The position numbers and the translations under genes were made by a program. Below are positions 19,977-29,048 of a DNA stretch of 64,000 nucleotides, piece after piece; position 1 is the stretch's first letter; every line of letters begins with the position of its first letter. The DNA is taken from contig NZ_SAXA01000005.1 in NCBI RefSeq assembly GCF_004122035.1, forward strand, positions 184,387 to 248,386, read 5' to 3'. This stretch comes from Ancylomarina salipaludis. Its GTDB lineage: Bacteria; Bacteroidota; Bacteroidia; Bacteroidales; Marinifilaceae. The notes under the pieces are model-generated. The model did not search any database. It saw nothing but the letters and a program-made list of their open reading frames with translations, and was not told the origin of the DNA.

Positions 19977-20630
19977 TTAGCTTCTAACCAAAATACCCAA
20001 GACTTCGAGGCGTTGTGGTGTATCGTACAAAGCAAGCTTGGCCAGGGTGTCAAACTCATCCATCCAGTCGCTCAGATTATGGAGGGCCGCATTCTTCGAT
20101 ACGGTTGATGCCTGAGATTCACCCATCTCGCGATCGAACTCGGCACGCAGCTTGAGTAAAGCATCAAGTTCTGCCAGGCAAGCAGTCGCAATTTCAGGAG
20201 TCAGTTTAATCATTGCCAGCTTAGTCTGAATAGCTGGGTCTGACCCAATACTTGTATAAAATAACTTAACTTTATCGAAAAATTCGTTGTATTTAGTAGG
20301 GAAACGACCCTTTACACCCAATTGTATCAGTGTGTCCGGATCTCTTTTACAAAGAATCTGACTTAGGTCACGATGTCTCTTAAACTTCATTTCCAACTCC
20401 CCGTAAGCGCTATGGTAGGCGTTCGATACCAGACGGGTCTCCGACTCTTCTTGCTGATTAAATTCCCAGCTCTTTTTAGCCAGATTATACATTTGCCATC
20501 CCTCAGTAAACTTGGTTTCATCAACACCGAATTCGGCTAGGGCCGCTTTAATTTTAGGGTGCGTCTCTGCATTTGTAAGTGCAATACGTACACGTTCTAA
20601 AAATTTTGATTCTGTTCGATTTGTTACCAT
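19977..20630 (-). CDS. conserved-looking helical protein of unknown function
   Basis: A 217-residue soluble protein with no signal peptide or membrane segment and strongly helical composition (many Leu, Ala, Glu, Lys). No catalytic motif or known family is recognised. It is monocistronic and convergent with the sensor kinase. The codon pattern resembles core genes rather than the AT-rich island that begins upstream of it, so I treat it as the left boundary gene. Confidence 0.8.
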   Translation of the reverse strand: MVTNRTESKFLERVRIALTNAETHPKIKAALAEFGVDETKFTEGWQMYNLAKKSWEFNQQEESETRLVSNAYHSAYGELEMKFKRHRDLSQILCKRDPDTLIQLGVKGRFPTKYNEFFDKVKLFYTSIGSDPAIQTKLAMIKLTPEIATACLAELDALLKLRAEFDREMGESQASTVSKNAALHNLSDWMDEFDTLAKLALYDTPQRLEVLGILVRS

Positions 20631-20795
20631 TTCTTTTGATTTTTAAGATGATAAAATTGTTTAAGTTTAATTCAATCGACCTTTAAATTACTTATTTAGA
20701 ATGATAAAACGAAATTTAAAACGAACATAAGTTTGTTTTTGGGAGTATCTATCTTACTGTTTCCCTTTCTTTTATGCTAAAAATAGGCAAGGAGA

Positions 20796-20942
20796 GGTAA
20801 AAATGGATAATGCATCCGGTAGAATCGATGATGTAGCCGGTAAAATCGGTTCCCTGCAGGTAGAATCGATAGTTTTATTGGTAGAATTGGCATAGTGGGC
20901 GGTAAAATCGATGTTTTGTTGCTCATATTGGTTTCCCTGTGA
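20796..20942. repeat. degenerate ~21-bp tandem repeat
   Basis: Units beginning GGTARAATCGAT start at 20796, 20818, 20839, 20859, 20880 and 20901, steps of 22, 21, 20, 21 and 21 bases. A decayed continuation begins at 20930. No other feature explains this stretch. The period equals two helical turns or seven codons; an ORF of about 30 codons runs through it but looks accidental. The rest of the 20631-21209 gap shows nothing definite. Confidence 0.5.
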
Positions 20943-21206
20943 GAAAAGTCGATAGTGGGGCTGGTTACTTCAGATTCTGAAGACTTGCATTCGCATGTTT
21001 AGTCGGAATTCGAAATGCCCTTACTTTGTATCACACAGCTATTGCGATAAGGCATTTGTGCCAATTGTTCGGGTGTCGTTATCATCATTCATAATTTGCC
21101 TAAAGGAAGAAGGTCTATTTATTGTAAAATTTAAACAGGCTAATATTTGCTGTTTACCGTGATTTTCATAATTTTAAAAGAATTCTTTTATAAAGATATA
21201 CGAGAA

Positions 21207-21228
21207 CTTACATCAATATTGATGTTAG
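21207..21228 (+). promoter_or_regulatory. palindrome upstream of the Argonaute gene
   Basis: ACATCAATATTGATGT (21210-21225) is a perfect 16-bp palindrome. It extends to 22 bp with one mismatch and lies about 55 bases before the Argonaute ATG, where an operator would be expected. No regulator gene is present in the island. Confidence 0.45.
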
Positions 21229-21280
21229 ACATACGTTGCAGCAAGTGGAAAGACGATTAATAATACCAAATAAGAATTGA

Positions 21281-23275
21281 ATGAGTGGACTATTTTTAAA
21301 TTTCTATCAGGTAGATATTCCTACAAAAACAGCTTCAATTGATTTTGTTGAGTATAACTCCTATGCTTCAAAAGAAGCCTTCATTAGCTTAAAAAATAGT
21401 TATCCAAATCTTTCATTTTATCGTGATAATGATAAAATATTGCTTTGGAAAAAAGCAAGTGAATCCGAACTTCCTGAAAATACAACTTCAATAAATATTG
21501 ATTTTGCCGAAAAAGCAAAGGTACTTTCCAAAGTATTGGAAAGGTCTATTATTGATTTCGTAGAACCTAAAGGATATAGAATTTTCAAGAACAAATATTC
21601 CAACGCATGGGAAATAATTTCTTCGAGAGATGTTTTAAATGCAAGCATTGAAGGATTGACTGTAAACAGAATCGTTCATTTTTCACCTTATTTTTTTTTC
21701 AAAGAAGAAAAACTGTTGTTGGGTTTTTCGCTATCAACTTCACTTAAAAATTCATTTACATGGAGCAAAGCCGAATTTGAGAAATACGGAATTGACATTA
21801 AAGGACTAAAAGGCGATGAAGAAAGGATATTTGCCAATAGACAATCAATAAAACGTTTCTTAGAAACTAAAGGACTAACAACGAGATACGACGAAATTCT
21901 TAATGAAGAAAACAAGAAATCAAAGTGTTTTTCTGTAATTGATAGCTTCTATAAATGGCTTGATAAGAACAAAACTGAAATCAAGCTCCCATTTGGGTTG
22001 TGTATAAGTTTTATTTCAAAAAAATATTTGCCTTTTGAAGACGAATTGATAAAATCTGAAATAATTGGCAAGCCACAGCGATACTTTTATAGCAATCGTA
22101 AGAACACACAAGGTTTGAGGTATTACGATCAAATGGTTAAAACTTATCAGCCTTATTCATTGGAACTATATCAAAACAAACAAATCAATATTGGTTTTAT
22201 TTGTCCATCAGAATATCAGGGAGAAACCGAAGTTTTTATTAAGAAAACCGAAGCGAAACTAAAAGAAGTTTTCCATTTTAACTCTTTAAACTTTCATTTT
22301 AAAACGATTAACAGCAAGGATTTAGATAGTTATAAAGAGGTGCTATATGATGATGTTTTACTTAAATGCGATTTAATTTATGTAATTGTAAATGAAGCAC
22401 AAGAAAAACTAAATCCAAAAATTTCACCTTACTACGTCTGCAAAGCAAAGTTTATTGGAAATGGAATCCCGACACAAGATATACAGATTGAAACCATAAG
22501 GCAGAATTTAAATGCCTATACAATGACAAACATTGCTCTTAACTCCTATGCCAAATTGGGTGGTACGGCTTGGACGATTGAAAAAGAAGACAAACTGAAA
22601 GATGAATTAGTCATTGGAATTGGTTCAACGCTTTCGGAAAACGGACAATTTGTTTTAGGAATTGCACAGGTTTTTCATAATGACGGCAGATATATGACAG
22701 GCGATTGTTCACCCCTCTCTTCATTTGAAAATTACGCTGAAAATTTAGAAAACCACCTTTACAAAACTTTGAAACCACTGGTTGAAGAGATGAGCAAAAC
22801 TGGGACTTTCCGTTTAATTTTTCATTTATTCAAATCGGCAAGTGAAGAATATGAAATTAAAGCCATAAATGGTTTAAAAGCGAGGTTGACAAACTATAAC
22901 TTTGAATTTGCTTTGGTTCATTTAGCCTATGGGCATAATTTCCGTTTGTACTTCAATGACGGAAAAAACGACATCAATCAAGGAACATACATTCAACTAA
23001 GCAAACATTCGGCATTGCTTCATTTTGTAGGCAAAAGCGATTTGCCTTTGAAAATTGATATAGACAAACGTTCGACGTTTACAAGTTTGTTTTACATCGC
23101 TAAACAAGTTTATTGGTTTTCTCATTTATCGCATAGAAGTTATATGCCTTCAAAAAGAACGGTTACAATTATGTATCCTTCGTTAATGGCTAAAATGACT
23201 GAAGAACTTAAAAAAGTTGAAGGTTGGGATTATGAACGATTAAAAGCAGTAAGCGAAAAACTATGGTTTATTTAA
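21281..23275 (+). CDS. catalytically inactive long (long-B-like) prokaryotic Argonaute
   Basis: A 664-residue guide-binding protein. The first ~300 residues correspond to N/L1/PAZ-like/L2 regions, MID spans about 300-430 and PIWI about 440-645. The 5'-phosphate pocket is intact as a YKQK-type set: Tyr384, Lys388, Gln399 (GIPTQ) and Lys425 (YAKLGGTAW). The PIWI nuclease tetrad is lost: where active enzymes read IGxD, this one has IGIG with Gly448, and the second aspartate site is replaced within RLIFHLFKSA (511-520), a form typical of inactive short and long-B pAgos. Short pAgos lack the ~300-residue N-terminal half, so long-B fits best. The stop overlaps the following nuclease gene by 13 bases. 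Role inferred: guided recognition of invader nucleic acid that activates the partner nuclease. Confidence 0.88.
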   Translation: MSGLFLNFYQVDIPTKTASIDFVEYNSYASKEAFISLKNSYPNLSFYRDNDKILLWKKASESELPENTTSINIDFAEKAKVLSKVLERSIIDFVEPKGYRIFKNKYSNAWEIISSRDVLNASIEGLTVNRIVHFSPYFFFKEEKLLLGFSLSTSLKNSFTWSKAEFEKYGIDIKGLKGDEERIFANRQSIKRFLETKGLTTRYDEILNEENKKSKCFSVIDSFYKWLDKNKTEIKLPFGLCISFISKKYLPFEDELIKSEIIGKPQRYFYSNRKNTQGLRYYDQMVKTYQPYSLELYQNKQINIGFICPSEYQGETEVFIKKTEAKLKEVFHFNSLNFHFKTINSKDLDSYKEVLYDDVLLKCDLIYVIVNEAQEKLNPKISPYYVCKAKFIGNGIPTQDIQIETIRQNLNAYTMTNIALNSYAKLGGTAWTIEKEDKLKDELVIGIGSTLSENGQFVLGIAQVFHNDGRYMTGDCSPLSSFENYAENLENHLYKTLKPLVEEMSKTGTFRLIFHLFKSASEEYEIKAINGLKARLTNYNFEFALVHLAYGHNFRLYFNDGKNDINQGTYIQLSKHSALLHFVGKSDLPLKIDIDKRSTFTSLFYIAKQVYWFSHLSHRSYMPSKRTVTIMYPSLMAKMTEELKKVEGWDYERLKAVSEKLWFI

Positions 23276-24303
23276 GAGAAATATTGAAGCAGAATAGAGA
23301 AAAGCTTTTTCAATACAAGAATATTGAATTAGCTGCTTATCACTATATTCATTCTTTTGAAGAATTGTCAAACCACAACTTTGAATTAAGCCCTGATGAA
23401 GAAGTTGCCTTATTTGGTTACAAAAAAGAAAGTGTTGAAGTTTCGATAATAACTTCAATAGTTTCTAAAACCCCAATTAAAGGAATTAGCGCTACTTCAA
23501 ATATCTACAAATTTGCAGGACTTTACCTTTCTGCTAAAAGTGAACTAAACCAGCGCTTTATAGAAAAGTATAAGCAAAGTGATTTTAAGCAAAAATACTT
23601 TCTTTCTAAAATTGAGCCGACACTAAAAATACAACTTGAAAAAGAAGTTTTAGCGTTAAATAACGACGATTTAGCGATACTTATCAAAACTGTTTTTGAC
23701 GTAAATTCTGTAAACGAAATAGAGTTGGACTCAGCACTACAAAAAGTTACAAATGGTGCAGATATTGATGTTCAGTTACAAATCTTGTTAGAGGATGTTG
23801 AAAGTGTTTTACTGAAAACAAAGTTTGTAAACAAATCGGCAGAGGAGGTTATTAGAGATGTTTTGAGCAATTTTAGCAATGCTGTTCAAAAAATAATTAA
23901 GGGCAGAAGAAAAAACCACCCTGAATTTAAAATTGAAGATGAATACGATGTGCAAGATATTTTATATGTAATTCTAAAATCAATCTTTCCAAACCTTAGA
24001 GATGAAGATCCGATAGCGAAAGTTGGAGCAAAATCAACCAAAATAGATTTAATTATTAGAGAAGAAAAAATATTGGTTGAGGTAAAAATGATTAAAGCAA
24101 AAGATACGAATGAAACACATTTTATTGAACAACTTAAAGTCGATTTTGAATCTTATCACGAATGTAAATGGTTAGACAAACTTTTTTGTTTTGTGTATGA
24201 CCCTTACAAAAAGACAAAAGATGTTTCAAATTTTAACGATTTAAACGGACAAAGAACAAAAGGAGAACATAGTTTTGATGTAGAAGTGATTGTAGCAAAT
24301 TAG
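23263..24303 (+). CDS. pAgo-associated nuclease with DpnII/MboI-like PD-(D/E)XK domain
   Basis: A 346-residue protein. Residues 1-210 are mainly helical and match no family I know, perhaps the Argonaute-binding or regulatory part. Residues about 222-346 form a restriction-endonuclease-like domain with YDVQDILYVILKSIFP, then the catalytic Asp262 in KIDLII and Glu273-x-Lys275 in LVEVKM, followed by FCFVYDPYKK. This wording resembles the REase_DpnII-MboI domain found in conflict systems. ATG 23263 overlaps the Argonaute stop, so the two are translationally coupled. Inference: toxic effector nuclease triggered by the catalytically dead Argonaute. Confidence 0.85.
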   Translation: MVYLREILKQNREKLFQYKNIELAAYHYIHSFEELSNHNFELSPDEEVALFGYKKESVEVSIITSIVSKTPIKGISATSNIYKFAGLYLSAKSELNQRFIEKYKQSDFKQKYFLSKIEPTLKIQLEKEVLALNNDDLAILIKTVFDVNSVNEIELDSALQKVTNGADIDVQLQILLEDVESVLLKTKFVNKSAEEVIRDVLSNFSNAVQKIIKGRRKNHPEFKIEDEYDVQDILYVILKSIFPNLRDEDPIAKVGAKSTKIDLIIREEKILVEVKMIKAKDTNETHFIEQLKVDFESYHECKWLDKLFCFVYDPYKKTKDVSNFNDLNGQRTKGEHSFDVEVIVAN

Positions 24304-24428
24304 CCACCCGTTAGCGCGAGCTTGTAGCTCGTGTTTTGCGAATGCAAATTCCTCCGTTACCGCACGAAACGAAGTTCGACGAAGTCAATTTATCGTGTGG
24401 GTGGTAATAAAAATAATCAGTTTCAGTT
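24304..24428. repeat. palindromic REP-like element, copy A (long)
   Basis: The element is bounded by CCACCC (24304-24309) and GGGTGG (24399-24404). It contains the hairpin arms CCGCACGA and TCGTGTGG and a second small hairpin, CGAGC/GCTCG, near 24317-24330. The part from 24351 onward is nearly identical to copy B at 25966. It separates the nuclease gene from the methyltransferase gene. Confidence 0.7.
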
Positions 24429-24531
24429 ATACGCTCGCTTCTGAGTCGTTTGATAAGAAAGCTTTTCGAAATTGCTCGTGAAACATTGCAAGGCCGTTGG
24501 CAAGAAACTTAAGGAATAATCTCAATAGACT

Positions 24532-25128
24532 ATGGTAAAAGACATACAACAGATCATCCAGAATTTATTAAACTTTTATGACTTTCAGAATAAAACCGTT
24601 GTTTCAGTTGGAGCAGGTGGAGGTCAATTTATTGCATACGCACAGGTCGCGAGGCATGTCATCGCAATCGACAATGACAAGAATGCACTAAACAAACTTG
24701 AAGAAAATCTGTCGATGAATGGCTTGTCTGAAAAGTTTACCTTAATTCATTCAGATTTTGGAAATACAAAAGTAAAAGGAGACCTTGTCCTTTTTGAATT
24801 TTGTTTACACGAAATGAATGAACCTCAAAAAATGTTGGAACATGCTCAAAAAATCGCAAAAGATATTGTAATCGCCGATCATGGGCTTAATTCTGACTGG
24901 GCTTATATTGCAGATGAAAAAGAAAAAGCTGAAAACACTTGGGCACATGTTTTAAAAAATCCGACACAAAAATTGATGACTCATAAAGCAGAACAGTATT
25001 ATGAGGATTATGAAGAATTGTATGAAAAGGTGAAGATTCAAGGCGAAAATTCGATAGAAAGAATAAAAAAGTTCAAAAAATGTAAACAATTTGTTATTCC
25101 TATGGAATATACATTTGCATTACTATAA
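24532..25128 (+). CDS. class I SAM-dependent methyltransferase-like protein
   Basis: A 198-residue protein with a Rossmann-type SAM-binding core: motif I VVSVGAGGGQF (residues about 24-34), an acidic motif II around VIAIDNDKNAL, and a motif IV-like LVLFEFCLHEM. The substrate is not evident; there is no DPPY or NPPY, so it is unlikely to be a DNA amino-methylase. It sits alone between repeat copies A and C and may have arrived separately from the Argonaute pair. Confidence 0.8.
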   Translation: MVKDIQQIIQNLLNFYDFQNKTVVSVGAGGGQFIAYAQVARHVIAIDNDKNALNKLEENLSMNGLSEKFTLIHSDFGNTKVKGDLVLFEFCLHEMNEPQKMLEHAQKIAKDIVIADHGLNSDWAYIADEKEKAENTWAHVLKNPTQKLMTHKAEQYYEDYEELYEKVKIQGENSIERIKKFKKCKQFVIPMEYTFALL

Positions 25129-25145
25129 GAAAAATAATAGCTAAA

Positions 25146-25180
25146 CACCGCTACCGCACAATTTTATCGTGTGTTAGTAT
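25146..25180. repeat. REP-like element, copy C (short)
   Basis: CACCGCTACCGCAC, a short spacer and ATCGTGTG reproduce the arms of copies A and B, with the central part deleted. It lies between the methyltransferase and TonB-C genes. Confidence 0.55.
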
Positions 25181-25200
25181 AAATTAATAAAGCATATAAA

Positions 25201-25956
25201 ATGAAGTATTTCCTGTTGGTAGTTGTAAGCATTCTGTTTACTCATCAAGCTTATAGTCAGAATTTAAAAACTAAAAAGAAAAAAAATCAATTTACTCAAG
25301 AAATTTATCAAATAGACAAGAAGAGCAAAGCAAAAAACGGGTTTTATTATAAAATATCCACAATTTCAAAGGATACCCTGGTTATTGGAAATTATTTGAA
25401 TGACAGAAAGATCGGTTTGTGGACTTATAATAAAATGAATGGAGAAAAATACATTGAGTTTAATTACGAGACTAAAACCATAGCTTCTTTTTATGGTAGT
25501 GAGCTAAAATCTGATTCGACTTATATATTACACGGTAATAAATTTGTGCTTGATAAAGTTGATCATCCGCAAATTTATCTTGGATACGAAAACGAAGCTC
25601 TTACGTATATTGTAAGAAACATCAAATTACCTCTGGAAATTGTTAAAAATGGAGTAACTGGCAGAAGTGTCGCCTCATTTGTTGTTGATGAGAATGGCAA
25701 AATTAGAGATCAGAAAATTGAGTTTTCTTTAAATAAGGAATTTGATAAGAAGATACTTGATGTGATTAGTAAATTGGCAGGAGATTGGATTCCAGCAACA
25801 AAAGATGATAAAGCTTTTTCATCAAAAATAATTCTCTCTTTAGATGTACAAAGTATTTCTCATAGTTCTGGAAGAATACCTATGAATAAAGAAGAGGATC
25901 GTCCTTATTTATGGCATACTGTACTTTCATATTCTATAGTACCCTCGAATGTTTAG
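25201..25956 (+). CDS. exported protein with TonB C-terminal domain
   Basis: A 251-residue protein with an SpI signal peptide (MKYFLLVVVSILFTHQAYSQ). A MORN-like region (NGFYYKI, GNYLNDRKIGLWTYNKMNG) is followed by a TonB-C-like fold, with NGVTGRSVASFVVDENGKI and the GDWIPATKDDK segment. The usual N-terminal TonB anchor and proline-rich linker are missing, so it is not a classical energiser; Bacteroidota carry many such exported TonB-C proteins. Role unknown. It is bracketed by repeat copies C and B. Confidence 0.8.
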   Translation: MKYFLLVVVSILFTHQAYSQNLKTKKKKNQFTQEIYQIDKKSKAKNGFYYKISTISKDTLVIGNYLNDRKIGLWTYNKMNGEKYIEFNYETKTIASFYGSELKSDSTYILHGNKFVLDKVDHPQIYLGYENEALTYIVRNIKLPLEIVKNGVTGRSVASFVVDENGKIRDQKIEFSLNKEFDKKILDVISKLAGDWIPATKDDKAFSSKIILSLDVQSISHSSGRIPMNKEEDRPYLWHTVLSYSIVPSNV

Positions 25957-25965
25957 ACCAGAAAT

Positions 25966-26042
25966 CCCCCGCTACCGCACGAAACAAAGTTCGACGAAGT
26001 CAATTTATCGTGTGGGAGGTAATAAAACAAATCAGTTTTAGT
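25966..26042. repeat. REP-like element, copy B
   Basis: Aligned over about 77 bp with 24351-24428, with only scattered differences. It has arms CCGCACGA and TCGTGTGG and the same AATCAGTTT-like tail. It ends the accessory island. Confidence 0.65.
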
Positions 26043-26082
26043 TTTACCTGTGCAGGTTAGTGATTACATCCCGTTCCTTACT

Positions 26083-26919
26083 TTATTCAATTAATTTTCT
26101 GATATAGGCTTCCATTCGTTTAAAATGGGAGCCTTCCCAATACACTTTATCGCAAAGCGGGCAATAATAAAAGAGCTCAAAATGGGAGAGGATTTCTTGG
26201 TCTACCTTGTTTTGTATATCTTCCCGTTTGATGTTCTCAAGCCTGGTATTGCAGGTCATGCAGCGGGTAAAGGATTTAAACTGGCTTTTCAGGTCGAACT
26301 TGTTGACGATTTCTTTCAGTTGTTCATGTTTTTCTATTGATCTTACAAAATAGCCATGACTGATTTCTTTCGATCTCAACATAGGTTTATCCCGTGTGAG
26401 GATAATGCGTTTATCCGCTTTGGCAAGAGCAATAATTTCATTGTCCTGCATATCTGCCCGGTAAAGAGTGTCGAATCCAAGCATTCTCAGGTACTTGGCC
26501 AGTTTACCCAAATGGGCATCCACAACAAAGCGGGTGGTGCGCAAAGCGGATTTTCGCAGCTTTGTAATGGCTGAAATATCCATGCTCTCAAATACCGGAA
26601 AAACAGAGATGTAATCCCCTTCTTTCACTTTGTAATCGAAACCAACCGACCGATCATTAACGCGTATCAGGTCGACCTCAGACAAAGGAATGCCAAGCGA
26701 CTCGATGGTCTCGCGCACGGAAACAGGCGTTTTAAAAGCCTGAACAAAGGCTTTTTGTTTCCGGTGGGGAGGCAGAAAATCGTTTAGCTCAGCATAAAAA
26801 CGGAATGTCATTTCCTTTTTTATGCTTTTATCGTTTTCTTTCTTTTCCGGCCTTTGTTGTTTCATTTCTTTTATCCTTCTGACGCATAAAAGCTCTGGCT
26901 TCTTCGGGCTGACAGGCAA
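26083..26919 (-). CDS. Mut7-C RNase-domain protein with ubiquitin-like N-terminal domain
   Basis: A 278-residue soluble protein. Residues about 37-120 form a ubiquitin-like fold (MTFRFYAELNDFLP ... VKEGDYISVFPVFE). The rest is a Mut7-C PIN-like RNase domain (FVVDAHLGKLAKYLRMLGFDT, ILTRDK, with Asp residues for metal) followed by a zinc ribbon, CMTCN and CPLCD. The Lys/Glu-rich first 36 residues may not be translated: ATGs at 26865 and 26811 are possible starts, and the latter matches the usual domain start. The RNA substrate is unknown. Confidence 0.88.
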   Translation of the reverse strand: MPVSPKKPELLCVRRIKEMKQQRPEKKENDKSIKKEMTFRFYAELNDFLPPHRKQKAFVQAFKTPVSVRETIESLGIPLSEVDLIRVNDRSVGFDYKVKEGDYISVFPVFESMDISAITKLRKSALRTTRFVVDAHLGKLAKYLRMLGFDTLYRADMQDNEIIALAKADKRIILTRDKPMLRSKEISHGYFVRSIEKHEQLKEIVNKFDLKSQFKSFTRCMTCNTRLENIKREDIQNKVDQEILSHFELFYYCPLCDKVYWEGSHFKRMEAYIRKLIE

Positions 26920-27130
26920 GCCGTGGCTTTATATAAAGATACGACTATTCGTTTTGACTTAATTGATCCCAAATGGCAGATGAAGGAATGCTGATCTGCC
27001 GCTATTTTGCACCACGCTTGTGATCCGTTGAATTTATCTGGTGAATTCAACTAAAAATGGACTTCGGATAAATGCTTTCTCAATAATTTTGGTTATTATT
27101 AAGAACGATACCAAATAACGAAATTGAGAT

Positions 27131-28927
27131 ATGGCAAGAGCACATTCCGCAGACACATCTTCAGTTCCCAAAGGGAAACTAAATAAATCAGGCATCAAAT
27201 CAGCCTTAAGGTTATACAAGTACATCAAACCCTACCGGGGGCAATACTTTTTAGGTATTTTCTTCCTCTTGGGATCGAGTTTGGCCAGTCTGGCTTTTCC
27301 CAAGCTTCTGGGCGATTTGGTTAATACTGGCAACAGCACAACTCTGGGACAAAGTTTGAATCAAACGGCTATCCTGATTGCGCTGGTTTTAATCCTTCAG
27401 GCCACTTTTGCCTATTTTCGGATCGTTCTGTTTGTAAATGTGACCGAGAAATCTTTAGCCGCCCTGCGACAAGCCACTTACCGTCATTTAATCAAATTGC
27501 CCTTGCAGTTTTTCGAACGCAGGCGGGTGGGCGAGCTCAACAGTCGGATATCAGCCGATGTGATTCTACTGCAGGACACCATGACAACAACTCTGGCCGA
27601 TTTTATTCGTCAGATTATTGTGATTACAGGCGGGATTATTCTTCTGGGTATTATATCGATAAAATTAACGGCTTTTATGCTGATCACACTGCCACCCACC
27701 ATGATTGCAGCACGATTCTTTGGCAAGTTTATTCGGAAATTCTCTAAGGATGTTCAAACCAAACTGGCCGATTCAAACACCATTATCGAGGAAACCTTGC
27801 AGGGTATTCAATCGGTAAAAGCCTTTACCAACGAATATGTCGAAATTGCCCGTTACAAAAAGAAAACCCGCGAAATTGCCGATCTGGGCATGACCCGAGG
27901 TAAGTACCGCGGTGCCTTCACCTCTTTTATTATTCTGGGTTTGTTTGGTGCCATTGCTGCCATGGTGTGGCAGGGCTCTCGTTTGCTGCAAGCAGGTGAG
28001 ATGCAGGCTGGGGATCTGTTCTCTTTTGTGATTTACTCTGTTTTTGTGGGGGGAACCATCAGCGGATTGGCGACTGTGTATGCCAACATTCAAAAATTTA
28101 TTGGTGCTACCGAAGATTTGTTTAAAATATATGATGAACAACCCGAAGACATACAGGATATCCGTGAGATTGAACCCAGATACAGAATGCAGGGAAACAT
28201 TAGTTTGAGGGATTTGAATTTTGCTTACCCTTCGCGAAAGGAACAGGGCGTTCTGAATCATATTAATTTGGAAATCAAAAGCAATAAAATGATTGCCCTG
28301 GTTGGGCATAGTGGTGCCGGAAAAAGTACGATGGCCTCACTGTTGTTGATGTTGCATCGCCCACCCAAAAACAGTTTATTCTTCGATCAGCTCGATAGTT
28401 ACGATTACCCGCTATCCGCTTTAAGAAGTCAGATTTCTCTGGTGCCTCAGGACATTTTTCTGTTTGGAGGGAGTATCAGTGAGAATATTGCTTATGGCAA
28501 ACCGGGCGCCAGTGAGGAGGACATCTATCAGGCTGCAAAAAAGGCCAATGCTATGGAATTTATCGATCGTTTCCCCGAGGGGTTCGACACCATTGTGGGG
28601 GAGCGCGGAACTCAGCTTTCGGGAGGGCAACGCCAGCGAATTGCAATCGCACGTGCCATTTTAAAAGATCCTAAAATTCTGATTCTGGATGAGGCCACAT
28701 CGTCACTCGATTCTGAATCGGAGCAACTGGTGCAGGAAGCACTGGAGGAACTGATGAAAGGGAGAACCTCTATTGTGATTGCACACCGCCTGTCAACTGT
28801 TAGAACGGCGGATGAAATTATCGTTATGGAACAGGGTAACATTGTAGAGCAGGGCACTCACGATGCGCTGATGATGATTCCGGATGGTAAATACAGCAAG
28901 TTGATTCAACTGCAATATGCAACCTAA
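27131..28927 (+). CDS. ABC exporter, fused membrane and ATPase domains
   Basis: A 598-residue half-transporter that acts as a dimer. Six membrane helices (about 35-320) precede an ATPase with Walker A GHSGAGKST, Q-loop LVPQD, signature LSGGQRQR, Walker B ILILDEATSSLD and switch histidine in IVIAHRLS. It resembles MsbA/BmrA-type lipid or multidrug exporters and half-size mammalian ABCB proteins. Substrate is not predictable. It is divergent from the Mut7-C gene across a 211-bp region in which I see no clear promoter box. Confidence 0.93.
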   Translation: MARAHSADTSSVPKGKLNKSGIKSALRLYKYIKPYRGQYFLGIFFLLGSSLASLAFPKLLGDLVNTGNSTTLGQSLNQTAILIALVLILQATFAYFRIVLFVNVTEKSLAALRQATYRHLIKLPLQFFERRRVGELNSRISADVILLQDTMTTTLADFIRQIIVITGGIILLGIISIKLTAFMLITLPPTMIAARFFGKFIRKFSKDVQTKLADSNTIIEETLQGIQSVKAFTNEYVEIARYKKKTREIADLGMTRGKYRGAFTSFIILGLFGAIAAMVWQGSRLLQAGEMQAGDLFSFVIYSVFVGGTISGLATVYANIQKFIGATEDLFKIYDEQPEDIQDIREIEPRYRMQGNISLRDLNFAYPSRKEQGVLNHINLEIKSNKMIALVGHSGAGKSTMASLLLMLHRPPKNSLFFDQLDSYDYPLSALRSQISLVPQDIFLFGGSISENIAYGKPGASEEDIYQAAKKANAMEFIDRFPEGFDTIVGERGTQLSGGQRQRIAIARAILKDPKILILDEATSSLDSESEQLVQEALEELMKGRTSIVIAHRLSTVRTADEIIVMEQGNIVEQGTHDALMMIPDGKYSKLIQLQYAT

Positions 28928-29048
28928 GCATCTAAAAATGAGATGAGGAAAAAAATCTGTCCTTTGTGATTAGGATCATATTTGCCACTAAGACATTTAG
29001 TTTAGATTTGACACGTGTTATTAATCAAGATCAAATAAAATTTTAAAG

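Noticed and set aside
20804..20896. Short ORF through the 21-bp repeat
   Set aside because: About 30 codons without start context; the repeat period, not coding, explains it.
21281..23275. Active DNA-cutting Argonaute or short pAgo
   Set aside because: The PIWI aspartates are missing, and the ~300-residue region before MID excludes the short type.
24304..26042. Integron attC sites
   Set aside because: The repeats are palindromic and follow single genes, but the GTTRRRY/RYYYAAC core boxes are not found and no integron integrase is present in the window.
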